Shown here piece after piece: positions 41,610 to 49,671 of a DNA stretch of 64,000 nt. The first letter of the stretch is position 1. Each line of letters starts with the position of its first letter. Location of the stretch: the NCBI GenBank assembly GCA_964534325.1, contig CAZHOR010000003.1, positions 62,001 to 126,000 on the forward strand. Direction: 5' to 3'. A model generated the notes under the pieces. That model saw only the letters and a list, made by a program, of their open reading frames with translations, ran no database searches and was not told the origin of the DNA. Position numbers and translations under genes: made by a program. The DNA comes from JdFR-22 sp964534325 (GTDB lineage: Archaea > Halobacteriota > Archaeoglobi > Archaeoglobales > Archaeoglobaceae).

Positions 41610-42802
41610 AGCAGATCCCTCATAAGATTACTAATGCCGATGGCGATACCGTCGACCTCAATGTCATCTCCCTTGGCACCGTCACCCACAACGTATAGAT
41701 TTTTGTAAGGGGTTTTGTTGCCCACATCACTGCCCGCTTTAACTCTATTGACGGGCCATCCGTTGCTGTAACTCTGAATTGCGATTACTTCATATTTATA
41801 TTTTTTGAGTATGTTTTTCAATTCGTTCAACCCGGAGTATATCTCGTATTTGAGGTTGGAAGTGAGGGTGGGCTGATGAGCCATCAACAGGTGCTTACCC
41901 TTAGGGGCGAGGTTGGGGTCGGTGTTGGTGACCTCGTTCAACCCGGAGATCCTCTCCAGCTCGGGAGTAAACAGGATACCGTTATGACCCACAAAAGGCT
42001 CGTCAATACTGATGGAGAACTTGATGCCGCTGCTGGCTTCCAGATCGATCACCTGCTGTCTGTACTCATTATCGTCCAGCAATTTGGCGGTTGCTTCATG
42101 ACCCAGATTGGACAGGACCACATCATAATACCTGTTCTGACCCCTGACCTTCAACCCGTTGACGGTGTAATCATTTGATAGTATCCCTTCCACTTTCCTG
42201 TTGAGGGAGACGATTCCGTCGTTGCTCTTGATGACATCCAGCAGGGAATCGGTAACCGACTTGCACCCGCCCACCGGTACTCCGGGGCCCTTGTATTTTT
42301 CGAGCTTCTGGCCAATGGACAGGAACTTGGAGAACTTGAGGTCCGAAGAAGTAACGCTCAGGGACCACCCCAGGAATGAGCGAAGAAAATTGGCGGTGAA
42401 CGGATCAAGACCATCTTCGAACTTATCCAGTGACCTGTCCAGTCTGAGAGCCTTATAAAGCAAAGTCCACTGACCCAGCTTTATTTTTGAACTGAGAGGG
42501 AAGTCTTTTCTCCTTAAGGAACAAACCTCGCCCTTCCACAGAGCCTCGCCTTTTGGTTTGGAGTCCTCGATCTCCACCTCAGCTCCCACCTGCTTCAACA
42601 GTTGAGCTAAGGGACCTCTCTTGCCGTGGGGGATCATGTGAAGAGCTCCGGTAGATATCTGATAATCCTTGTAGTTTATGCTGGTGAACCTGCCGCCAGG
42701 GAAGGGAAGCCTCTCGTAGACATCCACATTATACCCGTTTTGAGATAGAATAGCCGCTGAGGTCAAACCGCCCAATCCTGCCCCAATAACCGCAACCTTC
42801 AT
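41606..42802 (-). CDS. FAD-dependent oxidoreductase, phytoene desaturase-like
   Basis: The 398-residue protein starts with the FAD motif GAGLGGLTSAAILSQNGYNVDVYE (residues 7 onward) and PGGRF, and ends with YVVGDGAKGDDIEVDGIAIG, a C-terminal FAD-binding segment. This is the carotenoid desaturase/protoporphyrinogen oxidase-like amine-oxidase fold. A substrate such as a prenyl chain or tetrapyrrole is possible. Its ATG overlaps the ferredoxin stop (ATGA), and its end overlaps the ABC ATPase gene. Confidence 0.78.
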   Translation of the reverse strand: MKVAVIGAGLGGLTSAAILSQNGYNVDVYERLPFPGGRFTSINYKDYQISTGALHMIPHGKRGPLAQLLKQVGAEVEIEDSKPKGEALWKGEVCSLRRKDFPLSSKIKLGQWTLLYKALRLDRSLDKFEDGLDPFTANFLRSFLGWSLSVTSSDLKFSKFLSIGQKLEKYKGPGVPVGGCKSVTDSLLDVIKSNDGIVSLNRKVEGILSNDYTVNGLKVRGQNRYYDVVLSNLGHEATAKLLDDNEYRQQVIDLEASSGIKFSISIDEPFVGHNGILFTPELERISGLNEVTNTDPNLAPKGKHLLMAHQPTLTSNLKYEIYSGLNELKNILKKYKYEVIAIQSYSNGWPVNRVKAGSDVGNKTPYKNLYVVGDGAKGDDIEVDGIAIGISNLMRDLL

Positions 42803-42969
42803 TCTTCCACGAACCTTATAGCCTCAACAGGACAATTCCTCACACATCTCTTGCACTCATTGCATTTCTCCATGTCGAACTCCGGACGCCCCAAAACCTG
42901 AACAGCCTCTTCCGGACACACCAGCATACAGAAAGCGCACCCAACACAGTAGTTGGCCACAGTTATCAT
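42799..42969 (-). CDS. Small 2[4Fe-4S] ferredoxin upstream of FAD oxidoreductase
   Basis: The 56-residue protein has two CX2CX2CX3CP motifs: CVGCAFCMLVCP and CNECKRCVRNCP. TGA 42799-42801 overlaps the ATG of the phytoene-desaturase-like gene. It is probably the electron donor or acceptor for that flavoprotein. It is the first gene of the operon. The start is ATG 42967-42969. Confidence 0.85.
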   Translation of the reverse strand: MITVANYCVGCAFCMLVCPEEAVQVLGRPEFDMEKCNECKRCVRNCPVEAIRFVEE

Positions 42970-43069
42970 CTAACCAAACTTTAAGAATACATTAAAAAAG
43001 ATTTGCGATTAAAGATTGATTTCTATTGTCAGGTTTTATCCACTATAAACTTAATTTATTAAATATTCT

Positions 43070-43557
43070 TCAGAGTTCAGGTGGCGCAATTATTTCTATG
43101 TGTCCGTATCCGAGCATCTCGTTTGTTAAGTTGACCATTCTTCTGGTTTTCACTTTAACCAGATGCTTAAAATTCCAGCTGATAAGATAGTCAATATCAT
43201 TGGTTACGGCTATGGCAACGTGCAGTGCGTCACTCCTATAACTCTCAGGAAAGATGTTGTTTTTAATGTATTCGTCTGCAAGTTTTTCACATTCATCAGA
43301 AAGAGTTAGATGTTGAATTTCTTGAGGGCGTCTTCCATCTTATTCTTAACTTCAGCTGTTGCCCAGGATATTTCTTCTTTCACCAGCGTGGAGATAAACC
43401 ATTCGTATCCTGCGGTTAGGTTGCATTTATGACCCTCAATTCTTCCCATCCTCATGTAATCGTAAATATAATCTACTTTACCATATTCCTCTTCTGCCAT
43501 GGCCTGGATATTCAGTTCGATAATATAGAAGAAGAGAATACCACTTTCAGGGTCCAT
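43070..43557 (-). pseudogene. Frameshifted PIN-domain protein (VapC-like)
   Basis: Two overlapping frames give one PIN-type protein. The upstream half (43306-43557) contains YEWFISTLVKEEISWATAEVKNKMEDALKKFNI. The downstream half (43070 to about 43330, another frame) contains ECEKLADEYI, the acidic SDALHVAIAVTNDIDYLISWNFKHL and a C-terminal strand ending IAPPEL. Joined, they match the PIN pattern of strand, EEI helix, DALHVAIA and SWNFKH. The frames meet at about 43306-43330. The N-terminal strand shows no clear DTS-type first catalytic acid, so the protein is probably inactive even apart from the frameshift. Confidence 0.65.
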
Positions 43558-43617
43558 GAACGACCCACCGTAACTTGGTACCTTCCCTCATTATTAGTGG
43601 GGAGGTGATGAGTTCGT

Positions 43618-43878
43618 TCATTTATCTTTCATTTTATTTCCTTTATACCTTGAGTATAGTTCTAAGAATTCTTTTAAACTTATTTCCAGGTCCTCTCTGA
43701 TTATTTTTCGGAGAAGTCCTTTGGGTATATCCTTATTTCCGTGGACAGGAACTGTGGTTACTCTGCCATCGTCTGATTTCATCCTTACGTGAGAGCCTCT
43801 TGTCCTGATAACCTTGAAACCTATGGACTCCAAAAACTTTACGAAGTCTTTGCCTTTAATTACAGGGAGTTTAGACAT
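43618..43878 (-). CDS. hicA: HicA-type mRNA interferase toxin
   Basis: The 86-residue protein shows the HicA double-stranded RNA-binding-like fold: PVIKGKDFVKFLESIGF, then the catalytic histidine H30 in RTRGSHVRM, and VPVHGNKDIPKGLLRKIIRE. HicA cleaves mRNAs until neutralised by HicB. Its ATG directly follows the HicB stop, the less common HicB-HicA order. The C-terminal extension is slightly longer than usual. Confidence 0.85.
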   Translation of the reverse strand: MSKLPVIKGKDFVKFLESIGFKVIRTRGSHVRMKSDDGRVTTVPVHGNKDIPKGLLRKIIREDLEISLKEFLELYSRYKGNKMKDK

Positions 43879-44091
43879 TTAAGCTATTTCCAATTCTCTG
43901 AATCCTACGAACTTATTGAGCTCCTCTTCCTCGGTCTCTTCGAGGCACATATCAACTACCTCTTTTATATTCTCCAGTGCCTCATCTACGGTTTCGCCGT
44001 AGGAATGACAGCCCCTGAATACTGGGCAACTCACTATGTAGTATCCATCCTCATCCACTTCAACGATTATAGGCAGACGTAATTTCGCCAT
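43879..44091 (-). CDS. hicB: HicB-type antitoxin
   Basis: The 70-residue protein has the partial RNase H-like fold of HicB: IVEVDEDGYYIVSCPVFRGCHSYGETVDEALENIKE. It lacks an obvious DNA-binding C-terminal domain, so autoregulation may be indirect. ATG 44091 is chosen since the fold begins immediately; an upstream start adds 11 residues. It precedes hicA with no gap. Confidence 0.85.
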   Translation of the reverse strand: MAKLRLPIIVEVDEDGYYIVSCPVFRGCHSYGETVDEALENIKEVVDMCLEETEEEELNKFVGFRELEIA

Positions 44092-44185
44092 TTTTAATAC
44101 CTCAGTAGTAATAGTGCCTTGCATATTAAAGACATTTCGCCTAAATCTTGGAATTTTTTACTGTAGTATAAACTATAGATTTTGG

Positions 44186-44246
44186 AGGGGTTGCCCCAAA
44201 ACATTTAGGTAAGCAACCCCTGGTGTTGTTTGTGCAGACAACACCA
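44186..44246. repeat. Two tandem hairpins at the left end of the IS91-like element
   Basis: AGGGGTTGC (44186-44194) pairs with GCAACCCCT (44213-44221), and TGGTGTTGT (44221-44229) pairs with ACAACACCA (44238-44246). Both are perfect 9-bp stems and they share one base. Subterminal hairpins are common at the ends of HUH-type elements, which move as single strands. The exact end of the element is not determined. Confidence 0.6.
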
Positions 44247-45417
44247 AGTACTACCTTAGCTGAACCACATATAAATTCTTCTGAGAAGAATGAAAGAATC
44301 AGTATAAATCACATCTTTTCCCACAATCATAATTGGGAGGTCTTCAAATACGGATACGGAGATGAACTCCGACCTGATGCGGTTGATGGGGTGGAGAAGA
44401 TGCTCACCTGTGGTAATAGAGGCTACTACTTGTATGAGTGCCCTAACTGCAATGAGTTCAAGGTCATCCATTTTGGTTGTAATTCCCGCATCTGCACTCA
44501 TTGTGGTAAGAAGTTCACTGATAAGTGGGCTGACAGCATTGCCAGAAAGACTTTCAATGTTAAGCACAGGCATGTAGTCCTTACCATGCCAAACGTTCTT
44601 TGGCCTCTCTTTTATGAGGATAGGAACCTGCTGAAGTTGTTGATGGATCTTGCCATCACTGCCATAGCAGATGTGGTGGAGAGGAAGTTGCACTATAAAG
44701 CTGTTCCAGGAGTGATTGCTGCTCTTCATACCTATGGAAAGGACATGAAGTTCAATCCTCACCTTCATTGCTTGGTTACTGAGGGTGGGTTCAAGCCCAA
44801 TGGTGAGTGGGTGGATGTTAACTACTTTCCTTACGAGATGCTGAGGAAGTCTTGGCAGGATAAGTTACTTAACAAACTGGGAGAGATGCTGTCTGCTTAT
44901 GAGAGCTTAGTGGCAAGCATGTTCAGGAAGTATCCGGATGGTTTCTATGTGAGGGCTAGGGACACCATCTACAACAAGAAGGGGATGATGACCTAATTGG
45001 AAGGTATATCAGGCATCCTGCGGTTGCTGAGAGCAGAATCAGTTCTTATGATGGTGAGAAGGTTACCTTCTGGTACATAGATGACGACAAGAAAAAGCAA
45101 TGGGTGACTATGTCCGTAGAAGAATTCATGTCAGCAGTGGTGGATCATATCCCTGACAAGAACTTCAAGACCATAAGGCACTACGGCATCTACAGCAGAG
45201 GATTAAAGAAGAAGTTCAAGAGATTACTGGGCATGGTAATTATAGCCCAGAAAAAAAAATCAATGATTTCGTTAAGCCATGGGCACCTAACTGCCCAAAA
45301 TGTGGGTGCAGAATGAAATTCGTGTTGCATGGAGAGGGAGAACCACCCCCAGAATACCAATTTGGAGAGAGAATAATCGACTGGGAATACATTCTAAGTA
45401 GCTCCACCAACCACTAA
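44223..45417 (+). pseudogene. IS91-like HUH transposase, frameshifted
   Basis: Three frames give one transposase. 44223-44993 contains an N-terminal zinc-binding region (YECPNC, NSRICTHCGKKF) and the HUH motif FNPHLHCLV. 44993-45250 continues as GRYIRHPAVAESRI, DGEKVTFWYID and FKTIRHYGIYSRG. 45250-45417 gives a C-terminal zinc ribbon (NCPKCGCRM) ending at TAA 45415. Shifts occur at a GGGG run near 44988 and at a nine-adenine run at 45251-45259. Two separate losses of frame indicate an inactive copy, though the poly-A one could be a sequencing error. It is immediately next to hicBA. Confidence 0.75.
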
Positions 45418-45430
45418 TCCCCGAAGGGTT

Positions 45431-45454
45431 TTGTTCGTATGGTGGGATGAACAA
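45431..45454. repeat. Inverted repeat downstream of IS91-like transposase
   Basis: TTGTTC (45431-45436) and GAACAA (45449-45454) form a 6-bp stem 14 bases after the transposase stop. It may be part of the right end of the element. From here to the lipoprotein start at 45647 I see no gene, only AT-rich DNA with a TATA-like TTTAAATAAAA at about 45610-45620. Confidence 0.4.
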
Positions 45455-45646
45455 GTGGTCGGAATGGTGGGAAGCACCTCAGGGTTCGTGCCCAATATAT
45501 GAGTCTCATTCAATAGAAGGAGATGCTTATGCATATTATACGTGGGTAGACTGATAACTTGGTAATTTTCTATTGTTTTATTTTTATTTTTGATAACTTG
45601 TAAGAAGCTTTAAATAAAAATCTGATAAGGAGTAGGAGGGATTACA

Positions 45647-46204
45647 TTGAGAATAGAGATAGTATTGGTTATATTACTCGCCTTACTTTCGATTGGTTGC
45701 GTGCAGAACGGAGATTATAATAATTCGCTACCAAAAGAATCTATTACAAATACCACTCAAAAGGAGTCTTCTCAGGTTGCAGAAGAGACTTCTATGCAAG
45801 TAGAAAAAACTCCCGAACATGTTATCTCTCCTGGGTCGCCTCCACTGGAAATAGATGGTTCTAGATACTACGTTCCAAGCGGCAAAGAAGTTCAAATAAA
45901 TTTTACTTTCAGAAATGAGGGGACACAAAAACTCAGTTTAAGTCCATTTCCCCCTGAACTGGAGATAGAAGAATCTTTTGGAGAGGTAACGCACCATTTT
46001 CCTCCGGGCAATAAAAAAATTGAATTGAAGCCTGGGGAGGAGATAACTTATTCCTACGTGTGGGATCAACGAAATAGTAGCGGAGACTTGGTAAGCCCTG
46101 GAAAATACTATGTGGTCATGAAAAATGTCCGGGTAGAAGCTCCAGAGAGGTCATGGGAGTACAGTGAAAAACGCAATGCGTGGGTAGATATAGAACCTCA
46201 ATAA
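45647..46204 (+). CDS. Predicted lipoprotein with Ig-like domain
   Basis: The 185-residue protein has a hydrophobic signal (IVLVILLALLSIGC), a lipobox cysteine at residue 18 and a Ser/Thr/Glu-rich linker, then an all-beta region (QINFTFRNEGTQKLSLSPFPP, PGEEITYSYVWDQ). That region resembles an intracellular-proteinase-inhibitor/BsuPI-like or other Ig-type fold. TTG 45647 is preferred as start because a strong AGGAGGG lies 7 bases upstream and a TATA-like box before that. It would be anchored outside the cell; function unknown. Confidence 0.6.
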   Translation: MRIEIVLVILLALLSIGCVQNGDYNNSLPKESITNTTQKESSQVAEETSMQVEKTPEHVISPGSPPLEIDGSRYYVPSGKEVQINFTFRNEGTQKLSLSPFPPELEIEESFGEVTHHFPPGNKKIELKPGEEITYSYVWDQRNSSGDLVSPGKYYVVMKNVRVEAPERSWEYSEKRNAWVDIEPQ

Positions 46205-46216
46205 AGAATAATAAAA

Positions 46217-47296
46217 TCAGATAATCCCCAACTCACTCAACTTATCCGGCAGATAAGTATCAGTAACATAATCCAGACCGTACTTGGCGAGGGCCTGTTG
46301 CTCTGACTTCTTGTTGAGTTCCAGCTGCATATTCACTTCTTTTTTCCAGAAATCGCTGTCAAACCGAGGGTCGGTCAGAATGGAGTTCAGAGCCCGTATA
46401 TCCTTATCCGTCAATTTATCAGAGGGCAGATCGTAGTGAACGATATCGGAGGGCATTACTCCTATGAAGGTGGCGGAGGGAGTGGCGATGTACTCTGAGA
46501 GGTGGGCGGATTTGATGGAGCCGTAGGCGATGCTGGCGAATATTCTGTAGCTCCAGGGGTCCCCATCCGTGAATATCACTACGGGGAGGTCCAGCTCTTT
46601 GTTCAACCGTCTCAACAGCCTTCGAGTACTTCTGGCGGGCTGTCCTTTGAGGTGGACGATGAGGGAATCGTAGTCCTGATCAAAATTGTTCTCTACCAGC
46701 CTGTCCCTCATACCGCCGGTCTCTATAGCGATAACGAACTTAGCATCATGATCTACGAACTCCGTCTTATCCACATTGACCGGTATCTGGTATCCTGCTT
46801 CACCCACGTCGTCCTGGCAGTGTATCTCTCTAACTCCCCTCTTGGTCTCTTCCCGTATCTGCAGGGGGCCCAGGATGGTGGCGCCATCTTCTTCGGGCCT
46901 GATGTGGAAGTGTTCTCTCTGATAGTTGGTGAGGATCTCCAGGTCCTCTATGAGGCGGTCGCTCTCCTGCTGCTCACTGAATTTCCCTTTATCCCAGTTC
47001 TCCGAAATGTAGTAGAGCTCTCTGAGGGTGGATGACTTGTTGTGGTTCAACTGCTCTTTAAGGAAGCCGAGGATATATGCAGTTCTCAACAGCTGGTAGG
47101 CACCTTTCACGGATTTAGCCGATCTAATAGATTTCTTGTCGCCGTAGGTCCACACCTCACTGGACTCATTGAATGAGATGTTGTGCTTCGTTCTGGTGGA
47201 TATCTCCAGCTCCGGAATCCTCCCCTCCTTCATCTGGTCGTAAACTTCTTCCGCAATGCTGATGAGTGCCTGCATGCTCTCTCTTTCCAGCTTCAT
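46217..47296 (-). CDS. top6A: DNA topoisomerase VI subunit A
   Basis: The 359-residue protein is the cleaving subunit of the type IIB topoisomerase that relaxes and decatenates DNA. The catalytic tyrosine is in TLRELYYISE (Y95 or Y96), and the Toprim domain shows IETGGMRDRL and the acidic FTDGDPWSYRI. Spo11 is its eukaryotic relative. It lies 13 bases downstream of top6B on the same strand, the standard arrangement. Confidence 0.96.
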   Translation of the reverse strand: MKLERESMQALISIAEEVYDQMKEGRIPELEISTRTKHNISFNESSEVWTYGDKKSIRSAKSVKGAYQLLRTAYILGFLKEQLNHNKSSTLRELYYISENWDKGKFSEQQESDRLIEDLEILTNYQREHFHIRPEEDGATILGPLQIREETKRGVREIHCQDDVGEAGYQIPVNVDKTEFVDHDAKFVIAIETGGMRDRLVENNFDQDYDSLIVHLKGQPARSTRRLLRRLNKELDLPVVIFTDGDPWSYRIFASIAYGSIKSAHLSEYIATPSATFIGVMPSDIVHYDLPSDKLTDKDIRALNSILTDPRFDSDFWKKEVNMQLELNKKSEQQALAKYGLDYVTDTYLPDKLSELGII

Positions 47297-47309
47297 GGTA
47301 TCACCTGTT

Positions 47310-49133
47310 TCACCCTGATTTTATCATTCCGCTGCCGCCCAGCTCGTTCTCTTCCACACCCTCTATCAGGGGTTTGCGGTTGACTATCTTCCCTCTGGCC
47401 CTGTAGTGGAGGGTAGTAGAAGTCTCAGGCTCCAGAGAAAGCTCCCATTTCAGTGTATTATAGGATGACTGGCTTATATTAGCCTCCAACGCTTCCACGT
47501 CACCATTGCACATCTCATAAACCTTGAGGTCCTTTCTTGAGGGGGTGAAATTGGATACCTCTACTGCCACGTCCTGATAACCGTCATTCTCTGTAACTAT
47601 TCTCTCTACGTGGACCTTGCCCATTATCTTGTTCACCACTCTATCCACGTCGATGGGGTCTTTCTCCAGGACTTCGCAGATCTGTCTGGCGAGGAGGGGG
47701 AGAACGGTGTTGAGAGCATCCTCTTTCTTCCTCTTTTTCTTCAACCTGTCTTTCTTCTCCAGATACTCTTTCAGCTTCCTTCCCAGCTCCTGAAGAGCCA
47801 GCCTGATCTCATCGATTATCTCCGGAATGTGCGAGATGGCCTCCTTCGCCTCCGAAGTGTATGGTATGTTGGTGGAAGCCACATGCACCATCAGGACCGC
47901 AGGACAGGCGGGAAGCTCTCCCTTGGTCTGGTGAAGCCCGTAATTTCTCCAGCTGACGCTTTCCACCGCTTTGGTTATGGCACAGCCTCCCTGCTGGTAG
48001 AGCAGAGGGATCTTGTTGGCGTGCCGTAGAAGCCGCATCTTCTCGCTGCCGATCTCTCCACCGTAGACCAGACCGGCCTCCACCAGGAATGGGTGGCCTG
48101 AATACACTTTGGGTTTTCTGGTGACTGCCTGGACCCATTCTCCCCTGAACTCCGCAATAAGGCTCTTCATTATGTAGTCTTCACCTATGGGAGAAAGGCA
48201 GTGAGTTGGTGGGGGGAGGAACTCCGTGTTCTTGAATGAGTTGAGCAATTTGGATATGTCTTCCCTGCTGAGGTTCTTGGGATTGCTTTTTTTATCCAGT
48301 CCTGCCTTATCCACAACGTCCTGAGCGGTCTTGTCTCCCACTTTGACGAACTCGTTCTTTAAAAAGGATTTAAGGTCTCTGGAGTCGGTCTGCTGGAGCA
48401 TCATCCTCAAGGTCCCCAGCTCGATACCGTGAGGGTGGGGGGAGATCTCTTCTGTGGGATGCGGAAGCTCTTCTGAAACCCGATTGAACTCATGGATCTC
48501 TCCATCCGGATCTATGAACGTTAGTTTGGCGTGGGGGTTGACCACAGAGGTCTCCTTGAGGTACTCCAGAACGCTCTGCTTTCTCTCCTTGATGTAAGTT
48601 CCAGAGACGGATAACTCAACTCTGGTACCTCTAGCTCTAGGCCAGTCCACCAGCTCTTCCTTCACTATTTCCGGATCGTTGGTCCTGGTGTTTATATAAA
48701 GCTCTATCCTCTGGGCTTTCTCTTCCGGAGAGGTCTTTGAGGTTATCACTACTGGATTTCCTGTGGTCAGCTGAGCGTAGAGCACCGAACCCGAAATACC
48801 TATCCCCTGCTGTCCTCTGCTCTGCTTGATGGCGTGAAACCGTGACCCGTAGAGCAGCTTCCCGAATATCTTGGATATCTGCTCCTTCACGATCCCGGGC
48901 CCGTTATCTTCAATGATTATCTTAAAGTAGCTGTCTTCCCTGTCTATTTTGATGAAAATATCCGGTAGTACGTCTGCATCCTCGCAGGAGTCTATGCTGT
49001 TCTCCACCGCCTCCTTAACGCAGGTGATGAGGCTTTTAGATGGGTTGGAGTAGCCCAATACGTGTTTGTTCTTCTCGAAGAACTCGGCTATACTTATTTC
49101 TCTCTGTTTTTTGGCCAGCTCCTCAGCGATCAT
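47310..49133 (-). CDS. top6B: DNA topoisomerase VI subunit B
   Basis: The 607-residue protein has the GHKL ATPase fold: the N-box EAVENSIDSCEDA, the G1 box DNGPG and the GQQGIGISG loop, then an H2TH domain and transducer domain with the switch lysine region. It binds ATP and drives strand passage with subunit A. Its ATG overlaps the stop of a stand-alone RAM protein by one base, so the two are co-expressed. A Lys-rich stretch (KKKRKKED) lies near residue 465. Confidence 0.96.
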   Translation of the reverse strand: MIAEELAKKQREISIAEFFEKNKHVLGYSNPSKSLITCVKEAVENSIDSCEDADVLPDIFIKIDREDSYFKIIIEDNGPGIVKEQISKIFGKLLYGSRFHAIKQSRGQQGIGISGSVLYAQLTTGNPVVITSKTSPEEKAQRIELYINTRTNDPEIVKEELVDWPRARGTRVELSVSGTYIKERKQSVLEYLKETSVVNPHAKLTFIDPDGEIHEFNRVSEELPHPTEEISPHPHGIELGTLRMMLQQTDSRDLKSFLKNEFVKVGDKTAQDVVDKAGLDKKSNPKNLSREDISKLLNSFKNTEFLPPPTHCLSPIGEDYIMKSLIAEFRGEWVQAVTRKPKVYSGHPFLVEAGLVYGGEIGSEKMRLLRHANKIPLLYQQGGCAITKAVESVSWRNYGLHQTKGELPACPAVLMVHVASTNIPYTSEAKEAISHIPEIIDEIRLALQELGRKLKEYLEKKDRLKKKRKKEDALNTVLPLLARQICEVLEKDPIDVDRVVNKIMGKVHVERIVTENDGYQDVAVEVSNFTPSRKDLKVYEMCNGDVEALEANISQSSYNTLKWELSLEPETSTTLHYRARGKIVNRKPLIEGVEENELGGSGMIKSG

Positions 49134-49363
49134 CAGATTTCAGCCCCGACCACGGTCTGGGTCTTGGTGATGCCTTCCAGGTCCCTAATCTCGTCCACAG
49201 TTTTATTGAGTTCGGAAAGGCTGTCCGCCTCAATTATGATGACGAAATCGAACTCTCCAAAAACGTGGTATATATCCCGGATGTTCTCTCTCTGTTTTAC
49301 TTCATTGTATATCTTCTTCTCGTTTCCCGGCGAAACGTTAACCATTGTTACACCGATTACCAT
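49133..49363 (-). CDS. Stand-alone Lrp/AsnC ligand-binding (RAM) domain protein
   Basis: The 76-residue protein is only the effector-binding half of Lrp/AsnC regulators (RAM fold: VTMVNVSPGNEKKIYNEV, VFGEFDFVIIIEADSLSELN, TKTQTVVGAEI). It has no DNA-binding domain. Such proteins bind amino acids or regulate partner Lrp proteins. Its stop overlaps the top6B ATG, so it heads the topoisomerase VI operon. A link between metabolite sensing and topoisomerase expression is conceivable but unproven. Confidence 0.85.
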   Translation of the reverse strand: MVIGVTMVNVSPGNEKKIYNEVKQRENIRDIYHVFGEFDFVIIIEADSLSELNKTVDEIRDLEGITKTQTVVGAEI

Positions 49364-49560
49364 AACGAGAGTTTGTGTCCTAATATATTAATGTTTTCGG
49401 CCATTCTGAAAGTTTTTTAGTTAATGTGTGGTTTTGATGGGTCGCCTGTTAACTCACAGGAGGTTTAGCCTGCGGAGGATATCTTACTCATGACCTGATA
49501 CTTTGTTCATAACCTATAATAATAAATCTTAAATATGGATGCTTTGCCCTGTCTCAACGC

Positions 49561-49671
49561 ATGAGCGAAATACTTGGTATGCAACCCATAACATTCGTTA
49601 GTCTGGTCCTGACGTTCCTTATTCAACTGATCATTATTCTGGCATGGGCTATTAGATGGAGGGATAGTTAA
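49561..49671 (+). CDS. Small single-helix membrane peptide before SSS symporter (36 residues)
   Basis: ATG 49561 opens a 36-codon frame ending TAA 49669-49671, directly before the symporter ATG at 49672. The peptide has one strongly hydrophobic helix (TFVSLVLTFLIQLIIILAWAI) and an RWRD end. Small membrane subunits precede several transporters (for example YhdT-PanF, YjcH-ActP and MetS-MetP). The abutting stop and start indicate coupled translation. Confidence 0.65.
   Translation: MSEILGMQPITFVSLVLTFLIQLIIILAWAIRWRDS

Noticed and set aside
45251..45259. Programmed frameshifting at A9 in the transposase
   Set aside because: A second frame loss upstream near 44988 has no slippery sequence, so the copy is probably just dead.
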